Assembly (NCBI GenBank): GCA_964636275.1
Contig: CAZWRN010000047.1
Location: forward strand, 1-6,614
Direction of reading: 5' to 3'
DNA from: CAZWRN01 sp964636275
GTDB lineage: Bacteria > Patescibacteriota > Microgenomatia > Daviesbacterales > UBA10151
DNA: 6,614 bases
Part shown: in pieces, positions 1-4,912 of the stretch
Layout of the letters: each line of letters opens with the position of its first letter
How positions within the stretch are numbered: the stretch's first letter is position 1
Made by a program: the position numbers and the translations under genes
Notes under the pieces: generated by a model
Seen by the model: the letters and a program-made list of their open reading frames with translations, nothing else
Database searches by the model: none
Told to the model about the DNA's origin: nothing

Positions 1-55
1 GATTAGCGATTAGCGATTAGCGATTAGCGATTAGCGATTAGCGATTAGCGATTAG
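1..55. repeat. Perfect heptamer tandem array, GATTAGC x 7.9
   Basis: Seven exact copies of GATTAGC are followed by a six-base partial copy, and the array may continue left of the window. A 7-bp unit shifts the reading frame at every copy and no ORF crosses it, so it is non-coding. It resembles the short tandemly repeated heptanucleotide (STRR) elements known from other bacteria such as cyanobacteria. Its copy number is probably variable through replication slippage. Confidence 0.95.
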
Positions 56-67
56 AAGATTATCCCC

Positions 68-88
68 AATTCATAATTCATTATTCCT
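68..88. repeat. Short heptamer array, AATTCAT x 2 plus one degenerate copy
   Basis: AATTCAT occurs twice head to tail (68-74, 75-81), followed by the degenerate unit TATTCCT (82-88). It lies between two other heptamer arrays and shares their 7-bp period, which makes chance low-complexity sequence a less likely explanation. No function can be read from it. Confidence 0.6.
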
Positions 89-91
89 TTC

Positions 92-124
92 TTTACCCTT
101 TACGCTAAACGCTTCACGCTTTAC
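92..124. repeat. Degenerate heptamer array, consensus TTTACGC x 4.7
   Basis: Successive units are TTTACCC, TTTACGC, TAAACGC, TTCACGC and the partial TTTAC. Read in the phase GCTAAAC / GCTTCAC / GCTTTAC, they resemble GCTAATC, the reverse complement of the unit at 1-55. The two arrays may therefore be related units in opposite orientation. The array ends about 45 bp before the promoter of the CoA gene. Confidence 0.7.
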
Positions 125-170
125 TTTTTGTGACAAAAAGAAACGTTCTTCGCAGTGAGCAGTACAATTA

Positions 171-199
171 TTTACTGCGAGCAAGAAGGTTGTTACACT
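171..199 (+). promoter_or_regulatory. Promoter of the CoA-biosynthesis fusion gene (leaderless type)
   Basis: The -35 candidate is TTTACT (171-176). After a 17-bp spacer comes the -10 candidate TACACT (194-199), preceded by an extended -10 TGT (191-193). The -10 ends exactly 6 nt before the ATG at 206, so transcription should start at or next to that codon. The same geometry recurs at other genes here, which supports ATG 206 over the upstream GTG at 155. Confidence 0.55.
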
Positions 200-205
200 A
201 TTTCT

Positions 206-1156
206 ATGCTGCCTTTTAAACAAGTTGTCCTGGGAGGCACGTTTGATCTGCTTCATGCAGGTCATCATAAACTCCTGCATAAAGCTTTCGAAGTCGGTCA
301 ATTTGTGGTCATTGGTTTAACTTCAGACTCATTTAATAAGTCCCGCCACAAACAAACGTTTCAAAACTATGAAATCAGAAAAAGAGCCTTAATAAAATTT
401 TTGCAACAATCTGGTTATCAATCCAGATTTCACATTCTCCCTATTCACGATCTATATGGCCAAGCAGATACCAATTCACAGCTTGAGGCAATTATTGTCA
501 CACCGGAAACCAGATCCAATGCTCACCTGATAAATAAAAATCGAATTAAAATGAAGCTAAAACCGCTTTTTATTATTGAAGTCAGTCATAGTCTGGATCA
601 AAAAAGATATCGTGTCTCATCAACTAGAATCAGAGCCGGAGAAATCACCCCTGATGGTCATGATTTTGTTTCGTTACTGGAAAAAATAGCCGATACTCCA
701 CTTTCTGAGACTGTCAAATCACATTTCAAATCCCCCTTAGGTAAACTTTTATCCCAACCGCCAAAAAGGTCGGGAAAGATCATCACTGTCGGGGACATTA
801 CCTCACATACATTTTTAAAACACGGCATCATCCCCAATCTGGTTATCATAGATCTTAAAACCAAAAGAGACCACCAGTTTGACAATATTTTAGATGTCGG
901 TTTTGCTGATAACGATTATAAAAAAATTCCCAACCCGGCCGGCATGATTACCAGTAAACTAATTAAAGCTGTCCACCTGACCAAAAAAAGTCTAATAGTG
1001 GTGGAAGGAGAAGAAGATCTGGCGGTAATACCATCAGTATTGTTAAGTCCGCTTGGGACCTATGTCTATTATGGTCAGCCAGATGAAGGGTTGGTTGAAG
1101 TGAAAGTGACACCTGAGATCAAACAAGAATTGTTGGAAAAATTAAATCTGGCTTAG
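206..1156 (+). CDS. Fused phosphopantetheine adenylyltransferase / GTP-dependent dephospho-CoA kinase (archaeal type)
   Basis: The 316-residue protein joins the last two steps of coenzyme A synthesis. Residues 1 to about 150 form a cytidylyltransferase-like Rossmann domain: GGTFDLLHAGHH (10-21) holds the nucleotide-binding GTFDxxHxGH signature, and SSTRIRAGEI (138-147) matches the C-terminal SSTxIR motif. This domain is expected to adenylylate 4'-phosphopantetheine. Residues from about 165 match DUF359, the GTP-dependent dephospho-CoA kinase family characterised in Thermococcus; the motifs are VGDITS (195-200), IDLKTKR (215-221), NPAG (243-246), VVEGEEDL (265-272) and YYGQPDEG (288-295). This fold differs from bacterial CoaE. 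A GTG at 155 would add 17 residues, but ATG 206 is better: the family motif begins eight residues later and a promoter lies exactly 6 nt upstream. The stop codon overlaps that of the convergent dioxygenase. Family assignment is firm; activity is inferred. Confidence 0.88.
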   Translation: MLPFKQVVLGGTFDLLHAGHHKLLHKAFEVGQFVVIGLTSDSFNKSRHKQTFQNYEIRKRALIKFLQQSGYQSRFHILPIHDLYGQADTNSQLEAIIVTPETRSNAHLINKNRIKMKLKPLFIIEVSHSLDQKRYRVSSTRIRAGEITPDGHDFVSLLEKIADTPLSETVKSHFKSPLGKLLSQPPKRSGKIITVGDITSHTFLKHGIIPNLVIIDLKTKRDHQFDNILDVGFADNDYKKIPNPAGMITSKLIKAVHLTKKSLIVVEGEEDLAVIPSVLLSPLGTYVYYGQPDEGLVEVKVTPEIKQELLEKLNLA

Positions 1157-2055
1157 ATAGTTTTGCCTTTTAAAAGCTCCACCAGGCAACTTCTAAACCA
1201 GTCAATGTCCTGCGGAGTAGCATCATGAACGCCATACATAAACTGCCAGGTCTCCTTTTCCTGTCTTTTCCCCACCCTACCGTGCGCTGTGCGCATATTG
1301 TCTACGACCAAAAGCTGCCCTGGTTGAATCACCACATTTTCAGCAATTGGCTCCAGCTTGACCCCTCTTTTAACATAAAATTCTTTTTCATTATTGATTG
1401 AGATCTCACTGTTGTATTTATCCTGAGGATCTGCAAACCATTGCGCCATCGTTTTATCAAAATAATCAGCTAGTTCTGAAGTACCTGCCACCGCATCCAC
1501 AATCCGGGCAAAACAAGAGATCCGATGGGTATTTACTTTATCAGGATGGATCCAGCCATCTCCATGTTCATTGACATATTTGAGTATTTTTTGTTCAATA
1601 TCCTGCTCAGTACCAAATTCATCTTCGGCAAACAGCCCATTTAAACTGATCACTCTGGTTTTGGCGGTCGTTGGCTGTTTGTCAGCAGTAATATGCAAAC
1701 CGGTGATCAGATACATATTCTGTGGCTCTTCACTGACCAAAGGCTGTCCCATATCAAAATGAAGTGCCTGAAAACTTGTTTCAACTGAATCCCCGCAAAC
1801 CGGGATCTCATCTCTTTTCCCCAGCCTCATTTTAGGTTTAAACGGGGTATATAGAGGCAACCTTTTGGTATCAATACTGGAGATTAATTTCTCTAATACA
1901 ATCTGAGCCTCTTTTTCATTTTTAACCCCATCAATCACACAGTAACCTTTGGTATAAAAATCTTCTGGGACGGCAAAGCCTTCATATTTTAGTGACACCA
2001 CCAAAGGGGTTTTACTTAAAACGATCTCTTGGGGAGCAAACTGAGTAACATCCAT
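1153..2055 (-). CDS. TauD/clavaminate-synthase-like 2-oxoglutarate/Fe(II)-dependent dioxygenase
   Basis: The 300-residue cytosolic protein has the iron-binding facial triad of this superfamily: H99 and D101 in ALHFDMGQPL, and distal H258 in VVDNMRTAHGR, which matches the DNxRxxHGR signature of TauD/TfdA, BBOX and clavaminate-synthase relatives. The 2-oxoglutarate carboxylate is usually held by an arginine downstream of the distal histidine. R264 or K267 are candidates, but the spacing is shorter than in BBOX, so this is uncertain. Such enzymes couple oxidative decarboxylation of 2-oxoglutarate to hydroxylation or related oxidation of a small substrate; the substrate cannot be told here. The length is normal for the family. 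The gene is transcribed alone from a promoter facing truB and its stop overlaps that of the CoA fusion gene. No Shine-Dalgarno sequence is visible. Confidence 0.8.
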   Translation of the reverse strand: MDVTQFAPQEIVLSKTPLVVSLKYEGFAVPEDFYTKGYCVIDGVKNEKEAQIVLEKLISSIDTKRLPLYTPFKPKMRLGKRDEIPVCGDSVETSFQALHFDMGQPLVSEEPQNMYLITGLHITADKQPTTAKTRVISLNGLFAEDEFGTEQDIEQKILKYVNEHGDGWIHPDKVNTHRISCFARIVDAVAGTSELADYFDKTMAQWFADPQDKYNSEISINNEKEFYVKRGVKLEPIAENVVIQPGQLLVVDNMRTAHGRVGKRQEKETWQFMYGVHDATPQDIDWFRSCLVELLKGKTI

Positions 2056-2067
2056 AAAAGTTTTAAT

Positions 2068-2096
2068 ACAATATCAGGAACCTTTTGAGTTGTAAA
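2068..2096 (-). promoter_or_regulatory. Promoter of the dioxygenase gene
   Basis: On the minus strand the -35 is TTTACA (2096-2091). A 17-bp spacer ending in TGA gives an extended -10, followed by TATTGT (2073-2068). The -10 ends 12 nt before the ATG at 2055, so the predicted leader is only about 6 nt, too short for a Shine-Dalgarno sequence. The -35 lies next to the 2098-2113 palindrome. Confidence 0.55.
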
Positions 2097-2097
2097 T

Positions 2098-2113
2098 ATA
2101 CAATATATTGTAT
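2098..2113. promoter_or_regulatory. Perfect 16-bp palindrome, candidate operator between divergent promoters
   Basis: ATACAATATATTGTAT is a perfect palindrome with no loop, so it suits a dimeric DNA-binding protein better than an RNA hairpin. It abuts the -35 of the dioxygenase promoter and lies just upstream of where the truB -35 should be. The half-site TACAATA recurs at 2067-2073 and 2139-2145, overlapping the -10 elements of both genes. The high A+T content means a chance origin is possible. Confidence 0.45.
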
Positions 2114-2114
2114 T

Positions 2115-2144
2115 TAAGCAAAAACTGAAGCTATCCGGTACAAT
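2115..2144 (+). promoter_or_regulatory. Promoter of truB (leaderless type)
   Basis: The -10 TACAAT (2139-2144) ends exactly 6 nt before the truB ATG at 2151. The -35 is weak; TAAGCA (2115-2120) with an 18-bp spacer is the best candidate. No Shine-Dalgarno sequence precedes the ATG. Confidence 0.5.
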
Positions 2145-2150
2145 ACACAG

Positions 2151-2927
2151 ATGGATGAAATACTAAATATCTATAAACCTGTCGGAATAACACCGCTCCA
2201 ACTGATCGAACTACTCAAACAATCTGATTCTAAATATCAGCCAGTAAAGATTGGTTTTGCCGGCAGGCTCGATCCTCTGGCTCATGGCGTGATGCTTCTT
2301 ACCGTTGGTTCAGCCAATTTCCGAAGAGAACCTTTTTTACACCTGGATAAAACCTATCAGATCAAAGTCCTGCTGGGAGTAGAAACTGATTCCTATGATC
2401 CTTTGGGGCTTATCACTGCAACTAGCCAAACTAAAAGACCCGCAGATATTGAAGCCAGGATCCACCAATTTATCAGAGAAAATACCACAGCTTTTGACCA
2501 ACCTTACCCTCCTTTCTCATCTAAACCAGTCAATGGCCAACCCCTTTATAAATATGCCAAAAAAGGCAACCTAAGCTCGATAAAAATACCAACAAAAAAA
2601 GTTGAGATTTATTCTATTGATTTGTTGGGAATTAATTCAGTTTCTTCCGACGAAATAAAAAAAAGAATTATCACAAATCTCCGCCTGGTCAAAGGTCATT
2701 TTCGGCAAACTAAAACTATCAAACTCTGGCAAGATTACTTCTCCCAATTAAAAAATACTGAAATGACTGAAATTGAGTTGGAAATCTGCTGCTCTTCCGG
2801 CACTTACATGCGATCTCTAGCTCATAACCTAGGAATCTTCTTAGGGACGAAAGCTATTGCTACCGAGATCTTTCGAACCAAAGTCGGAAATTTTGAGCTC
2901 AAAGATTCTTACCGAATTAATAAGTAA
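2151..2927 (+). CDS. truB: tRNA pseudouridine(55) synthase TruB, bacterial type
   Basis: TruB isomerises U55 in the T-loop of nearly all tRNAs. The 258-residue protein shows the family motifs in order: ILNIYKPVGIT (4-14, usually KPxGxTS), GFAGRLDPLAHGV (35-47) with catalytic D41, KTYQIKVLLG (67-76), PYPPFSSKPVNGQPLYKYA (118-136), and the C-terminal CSSGTYMRSLAHNLG (214-228). It is bacterial TruB rather than archaeal Cbf5. It stops soon after the last catalytic-domain motif, so the PUA domain of longer homologues such as the E. coli enzyme is missing. Between the KVEIYSIDLL strand (150-159) and the CSSGTY motif lies an extra, mostly charged segment of roughly 35 residues (about 165-200) including LVKGHFRQTKTIKLW. 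I associate that insertion with CPR TruBs, but this is from memory. The start is fixed by the -10 element 6 nt upstream. Confidence 0.92.
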   Translation: MDEILNIYKPVGITPLQLIELLKQSDSKYQPVKIGFAGRLDPLAHGVMLLTVGSANFRREPFLHLDKTYQIKVLLGVETDSYDPLGLITATSQTKRPADIEARIHQFIRENTTAFDQPYPPFSSKPVNGQPLYKYAKKGNLSSIKIPTKKVEIYSIDLLGINSVSSDEIKKRIITNLRLVKGHFRQTKTIKLWQDYFSQLKNTEMTEIELEICCSSGTYMRSLAHNLGIFLGTKAIATEIFRTKVGNFELKDSYRINK

Positions 2928-2955
2928 TTCCCATATTATTTCAGATAAGCTCAAC

Positions 2956-2961
2956 TATACT
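2956..2961 (+). promoter_or_regulatory. -10 element of the DUF4112 gene (leaderless type)
   Basis: TATACT ends exactly 6 nt before the ATG at 2968, as at truB and other genes here. No convincing -35 is visible at 16-18 bp; ATATTA (2933-2938) is the sequence at 17 bp. The site decides the start codon: the ORF stays open back to 2857, inside truB. Confidence 0.45.
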
Positions 2962-2967
2962 GAACAG

Positions 2968-3309
2968 ATGGAAAAACAATATCGCCTAGTTTCATCATTA
3001 GTTCAAATTTTGGACAACCATTTCAATCTGTTTGGAATTAAATTTGGTATCAGTGGCATTATCGGTATTGTCCCTGGCTTGGGCGATATGCTGAATGCTC
3101 TTCTCTCACTTTATCTCATCTTGTTTGCAATAAAAATTAAAATGCCTTTCTGGCGAATTTTACAAATGGTCTGGAATATTTTAATCAATCTGGTGATCGG
3201 AGCTATCCCGGTCATTGGTGATGCCACCTATATCATCCGCCGAGTCAATATAAAAAACCTTAAAATCATCAATCAATACGTCCCGCCCACATTTTTGGAG
3301 ACAAAATAA
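2968..3309 (+). CDS. DUF4112 family small membrane protein
   Basis: The 113-residue protein matches the DUF4112 pattern of two similar Gly/Pro-rich motifs, each followed or preceded by a hydrophobic helix: GISGIIGIVPGLGD (27-40) and NILINLVIGAIPVIGD (70-85). Between them are the hydrophobic stretch 42-57 and the basic IKIKMP turn. The tail after RRVNIKNLKIINQY is polar. It is probably an inner-membrane protein with two membrane segments. The function of DUF4112 is unknown to me. A longer reading from ATG 2857 overlaps truB by 71 bp and adds 37 residues without family similarity, so ATG 2968 is preferred. The gene may be co-transcribed with truB (40-nt gap), but it has its own -10. It ends 1 nt from the convergent methyltransferase. 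Confidence 0.82.
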   Translation: MEKQYRLVSSLVQILDNHFNLFGIKFGISGIIGIVPGLGDMLNALLSLYLILFAIKIKMPFWRILQMVWNILINLVIGAIPVIGDATYIIRRVNIKNLKIINQYVPPTFLETK

Positions 3310-3327
3310 GCTACCAGCTTCTTTTTT
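3308..3327 (+). terminator. Weak intrinsic terminator after the DUF4112 gene
   Basis: AAGCT (3308-3312), loop ACC, AGCTT (3316-3320), then C and six T (3322-3327). The layout is that of a Rho-independent terminator, but the stem is only 5 bp with two G-C pairs. It overlaps the DUF4112 stop and the last codons of the convergent methyltransferase, so the sequence is also constrained by coding. Confidence 0.3.
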
Positions 3328-4129
3328 CAGCTACCCAGTAACGTATTCTTTGGAATTCTGGAACTTGTAAACCAGGCTCATATTCAAGATCCCTCAGGCT
3401 GATAGGATTGCCAAGCTCCGATTTAATAGCTTTAAAATCTACCTCAGATGTCTCTTTAGTCCCAAAATGAACCTTACCATTGCTGAAATCTCTAGTAGCT
3501 GCAATCACTACCTTATCTCCTGCTTCATCCAAAATCTTCTGTGGCATCCTTTGCATAAAATCAGAATAGGGTGTTAAAACTACCGCTTCAGCTACATCAA
3601 CTCCAGCCTTGTACATCCAGCCCTTGGAAGCATATTTTCTTTCAATCGCCCGGTGATATTCTTCAACCCGCTGCATTTTACTATATAAATCGTTTTGACC
3701 ATTTGGATCAGTAATTAGATTGTCCTGAAAAATAAAAACTCTCCCTGCCGGTCTTACTACACGAAACAACTCCGAAGCTACTCCTTCAGCATTGAATAAA
3801 GGAAAAGTGGAAAAACCAAATACCGTATCAACGGAGTTATCCGCCAGATCTAAATTATTGGCTTCAGCCAATTCTACATCTATTCCTGGAGATTTTTGAC
3901 GAAACTGTTCTAAAGAGGCACGATGATTATCATATCCTTTGTAGATAGGACGTAAAGAGTCAGGCATTATTTCACGATAAAAAAACCCATCTCCACACCC
4001 TATTTCAATTGCCATTTGTAATCCAATTGGTAAATATTTCCCCACCACCTCTCTAGTAACCATCCGTAAAGCATCCAAGGTATAAAGACGAGAAGAATTG
4101 GAAAATATTGATTGTTCAGGCACAGGCAT
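3311..4129 (-). CDS. Class I SAM-dependent methyltransferase (Methyltransf_11 type)
   Basis: The 272-residue protein carries the SAM-binding Rossmann signature: motif I AIEIGCGDGFF (40-50), the ribose-binding acidic position D67 in YKGYDNHRASL, the motif around LAEANNLDLADNSVDTVFG (88-105), and the post-motif ELFRVVRPAGRVFIFQDNL (120-138), typical of Methyltransf_11 proteins that act on small molecules. Residues from about 140 are a family-specific region that I cannot assign, so the substrate is unknown. The protein is soluble and somewhat longer than the bare 200-250 residue fold. It is transcribed alone from a clear promoter whose -10 ends 6 nt before the ATG. No Shine-Dalgarno sequence is visible. 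The downstream DHFR-like gene is on the same strand but lies upstream in transcription, 45 bp away. Confidence 0.83.
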   Translation of the reverse strand: MPVPEQSIFSNSSRLYTLDALRMVTREVVGKYLPIGLQMAIEIGCGDGFFYREIMPDSLRPIYKGYDNHRASLEQFRQKSPGIDVELAEANNLDLADNSVDTVFGFSTFPLFNAEGVASELFRVVRPAGRVFIFQDNLITDPNGQNDLYSKMQRVEEYHRAIERKYASKGWMYKAGVDVAEAVVLTPYSDFMQRMPQKILDEAGDKVVIAATRDFSNGKVHFGTKETSEVDFKAIKSELGNPISLRDLEYEPGLQVPEFQRIRYWVAEKRSW

Positions 4130-4135
4130 TAATAT

Positions 4136-4164
4136 ATTATAGGATTATTTAGAAGAATTTACAA
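4136..4164 (-). promoter_or_regulatory. Promoter of the methyltransferase gene (leaderless type)
   Basis: On the minus strand: -35 TTGTAA (4164-4159), a 17-bp spacer, and consensus -10 TATAAT (4141-4136), ending exactly 6 nt before the ATG at 4129. A short inverted repeat, AAACC-tatg-GGTTT (4163-4176), overlaps the -35 and the stop codon of the DHFR-like gene. It could be a weak terminator or an operator. Confidence 0.7.
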
Positions 4165-4174
4165 ACCTATGGGT

Positions 4175-4765
4175 TTAAAAAGAACCGGTTTTCACTTCGC
4201 CAGCTCGTTTAAAATTGGCAAATATTACACCACTGGGAGTTACCACAGATTTTTCCAGAGTAAATGCAGCCGGAATTGCTCCTTCGGCAAACAGTTTTTT
4301 ACCCTGACCTAAAGTCACCGGAAAGATTTTGAGCCAGAGCTCATCCACTAGGTAGTTTTTCATCAGCGACTGAATTAAATTGCCACTGCCATGAACTTGC
4401 AGCATCTTATCCCCTGACTGTTTAAGCTGTTTGACAGCTTCAACATCATTTAAAATTTCTGAATTTTCCCACTTTGGATCAGTCAGTGTCGTGGAAACTA
4501 CGTATTTGGTTATTTGATTTACCTGAGGCCATTCTTCTGTGTGAGTAGGCCAATAGCCTGCGAAAATATCGTAGGTTTTTCTTCCTAAGAGTAAATCATA
4601 CTCTCCACCCATCTGCTCAGTCATGATTTCTCCGGCTTTTTCATCAAAATATGGAACCGTCCACCCACCGTATTTAAAACCATCCGAAGTATCTTCTTCC
4701 GGCCCGCCCGGAGCCTGCATGACACCATCCAAAGAGATAAAAGATAACACAACAATCCTACGCAT
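4175..4765 (-). CDS. Dihydrofolate reductase family protein (RibD C-terminal-like)
   Basis: This 196-residue protein belongs to the DHFR-fold family with the RibD C-terminal domain, as in the YyaP/YwjB-like proteins of many bacteria. Motifs are SLDGVMQAPGGPEED (11-25), LLLGRKTYDIFAGYWP (58-73, nucleotide-binding loop region), VHGSGNLIQSLM (124-135, Gly-rich dinucleotide-binding loop) and DELWLKIFPVTLGQGKKLF (141-159). Such proteins are expected to bind NADPH and reduce a small, often unknown substrate; a true folate role should not be assumed. The sequence keeps all family motifs at normal length. These proteins are widespread and often horizontally spread, so acquisition by transfer is plausible but not shown. 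Its promoter has an extended -10 next to candidate operators, and it is divergent from the DUF2975 operon. Confidence 0.87.
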   Translation of the reverse strand: MRRIVVLSFISLDGVMQAPGGPEEDTSDGFKYGGWTVPYFDEKAGEIMTEQMGGEYDLLLGRKTYDIFAGYWPTHTEEWPQVNQITKYVVSTTLTDPKWENSEILNDVEAVKQLKQSGDKMLQVHGSGNLIQSLMKNYLVDELWLKIFPVTLGQGKKLFAEGAIPAAFTLEKSVVTPSGVIFANFKRAGEVKTGSF

Positions 4766-4772
4766 GAGGGCT

Positions 4773-4781
4773 ATTGTATCA
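4773..4781 (-). promoter_or_regulatory. Extended -10 promoter of the DHFR-like gene
   Basis: On the minus strand, TGA plus TACAAT (4781-4773) forms an extended -10, which ends 7 nt before the ATG at 4765. No good -35 is present, which the TGN extension may compensate. The element overlaps GTGTGAT (complement of 4778-4784), a half-site shared with the palindrome at 4814-4838, so a bound repressor could block it. Confidence 0.5.
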
Positions 4782-4788
4782 CACGAAT

Positions 4789-4817
4789 ATTAAGTTATTA
4801 TAAATTCATAACTTAAT
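4789..4817. promoter_or_regulatory. Inverted repeat with perfect 10-bp arms
   Basis: ATTAAGTTAT (4789-4798) and ATAACTTAAT (4808-4817) are exact reverse complements separated by 9 nt. The repeat lies upstream of the DHFR-like promoter and has no T-tract, so it suits an operator better than a terminator. Its right arm shares TAAT (4814-4817) with the next palindrome, so the two structures would be mutually exclusive as hairpins. Confidence 0.55.
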
Positions 4818-4838
4818 CACACACCAAATGTGTGATTA
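4814..4838. promoter_or_regulatory. Inverted repeat TAATCACACA-ccaaa-TGTGTGATTA, candidate operator
   Basis: The arms are perfect 10-bp reverse complements around a 5-nt centre. A further copy of the half-site ATCACAC (4778-4784) overlaps the extended -10 of the DHFR-like gene. This pairing of a palindrome with a promoter-overlapping half-site is typical of repressor sites. The cognate regulator is unknown; the HTH protein encoded at 5416-5637 is a candidate. Confidence 0.55.
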
Positions 4839-4848
4839 TGATAAAAAA

Positions 4849-4886
4849 ATAATTTATTGATAAACAAATATAATTTATTGACAAAC
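4849..4886. repeat. Two 17-bp direct repeats at 21-bp period in the DUF2975 promoter
   Basis: ATAATTTATTGATAAAC (4849-4865) and ATAATTTATTGACAAAC (4870-4886) differ at one base. The 21-bp period is two helical turns, so proteins bound at both sites would sit on the same face of the DNA. The second copy contains the TTGACA -35 box of the downstream operon, so binding there would probably repress it. Confidence 0.65.
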
Positions 4887-4906
4887 GATAAATAATGGGT
4901 TAAAAT
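4878..4906 (+). promoter_or_regulatory. Strong promoter of the DUF2975-HTH-membrane operon (leaderless type)
   Basis: Consensus -35 TTGACA (4878-4883), a 17-bp spacer, and -10 TAAAAT (4901-4906), which ends exactly 6 nt before the ATG at 4913. This is the best sigma-70-type promoter in the window. Its -35 lies inside the second 17-bp direct repeat. Confidence 0.8.
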
Positions 4907-4912
4907 ATCTAT

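Noticed and set aside
1..55. CRISPR-like array
   Set aside because: The 7-bp units are directly contiguous with no spacers; this is a simple tandem repeat.
155..205. GTG start adding 17 residues to the CoA fusion protein
   Set aside because: The added residues do not resemble the family N-terminus, and a promoter with the local 6-nt spacing points to ATG 206; the GTG would lie upstream of that -35.
71..301. Minus-strand ORF of 76 codons
   Set aside because: It is antisense to the N-terminal motif region of the CoA fusion gene and runs into the heptamer arrays; no family resemblance.
658..885. Minus-strand ORF of 75 codons
   Set aside because: Shadow of the conserved DUF359 region on the other strand.
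1571..1762. Plus-strand ORF of 63 codons, Cys/Ser-rich
   Set aside because: Antisense to the dioxygenase core, with no promoter or ribosome-binding site and biased composition.
2857..2967. Longer DUF4112 protein starting inside truB
   Set aside because: It would overlap truB by 71 bp, the extra residues are not family-like, and a -10 element sits 6 nt before ATG 2968.
4814..4838. Bidirectional terminator for the DHFR-like gene and operon
   Set aside because: Both flanking genes are transcribed away from it, so no transcript needs terminating there; an operator fits better.
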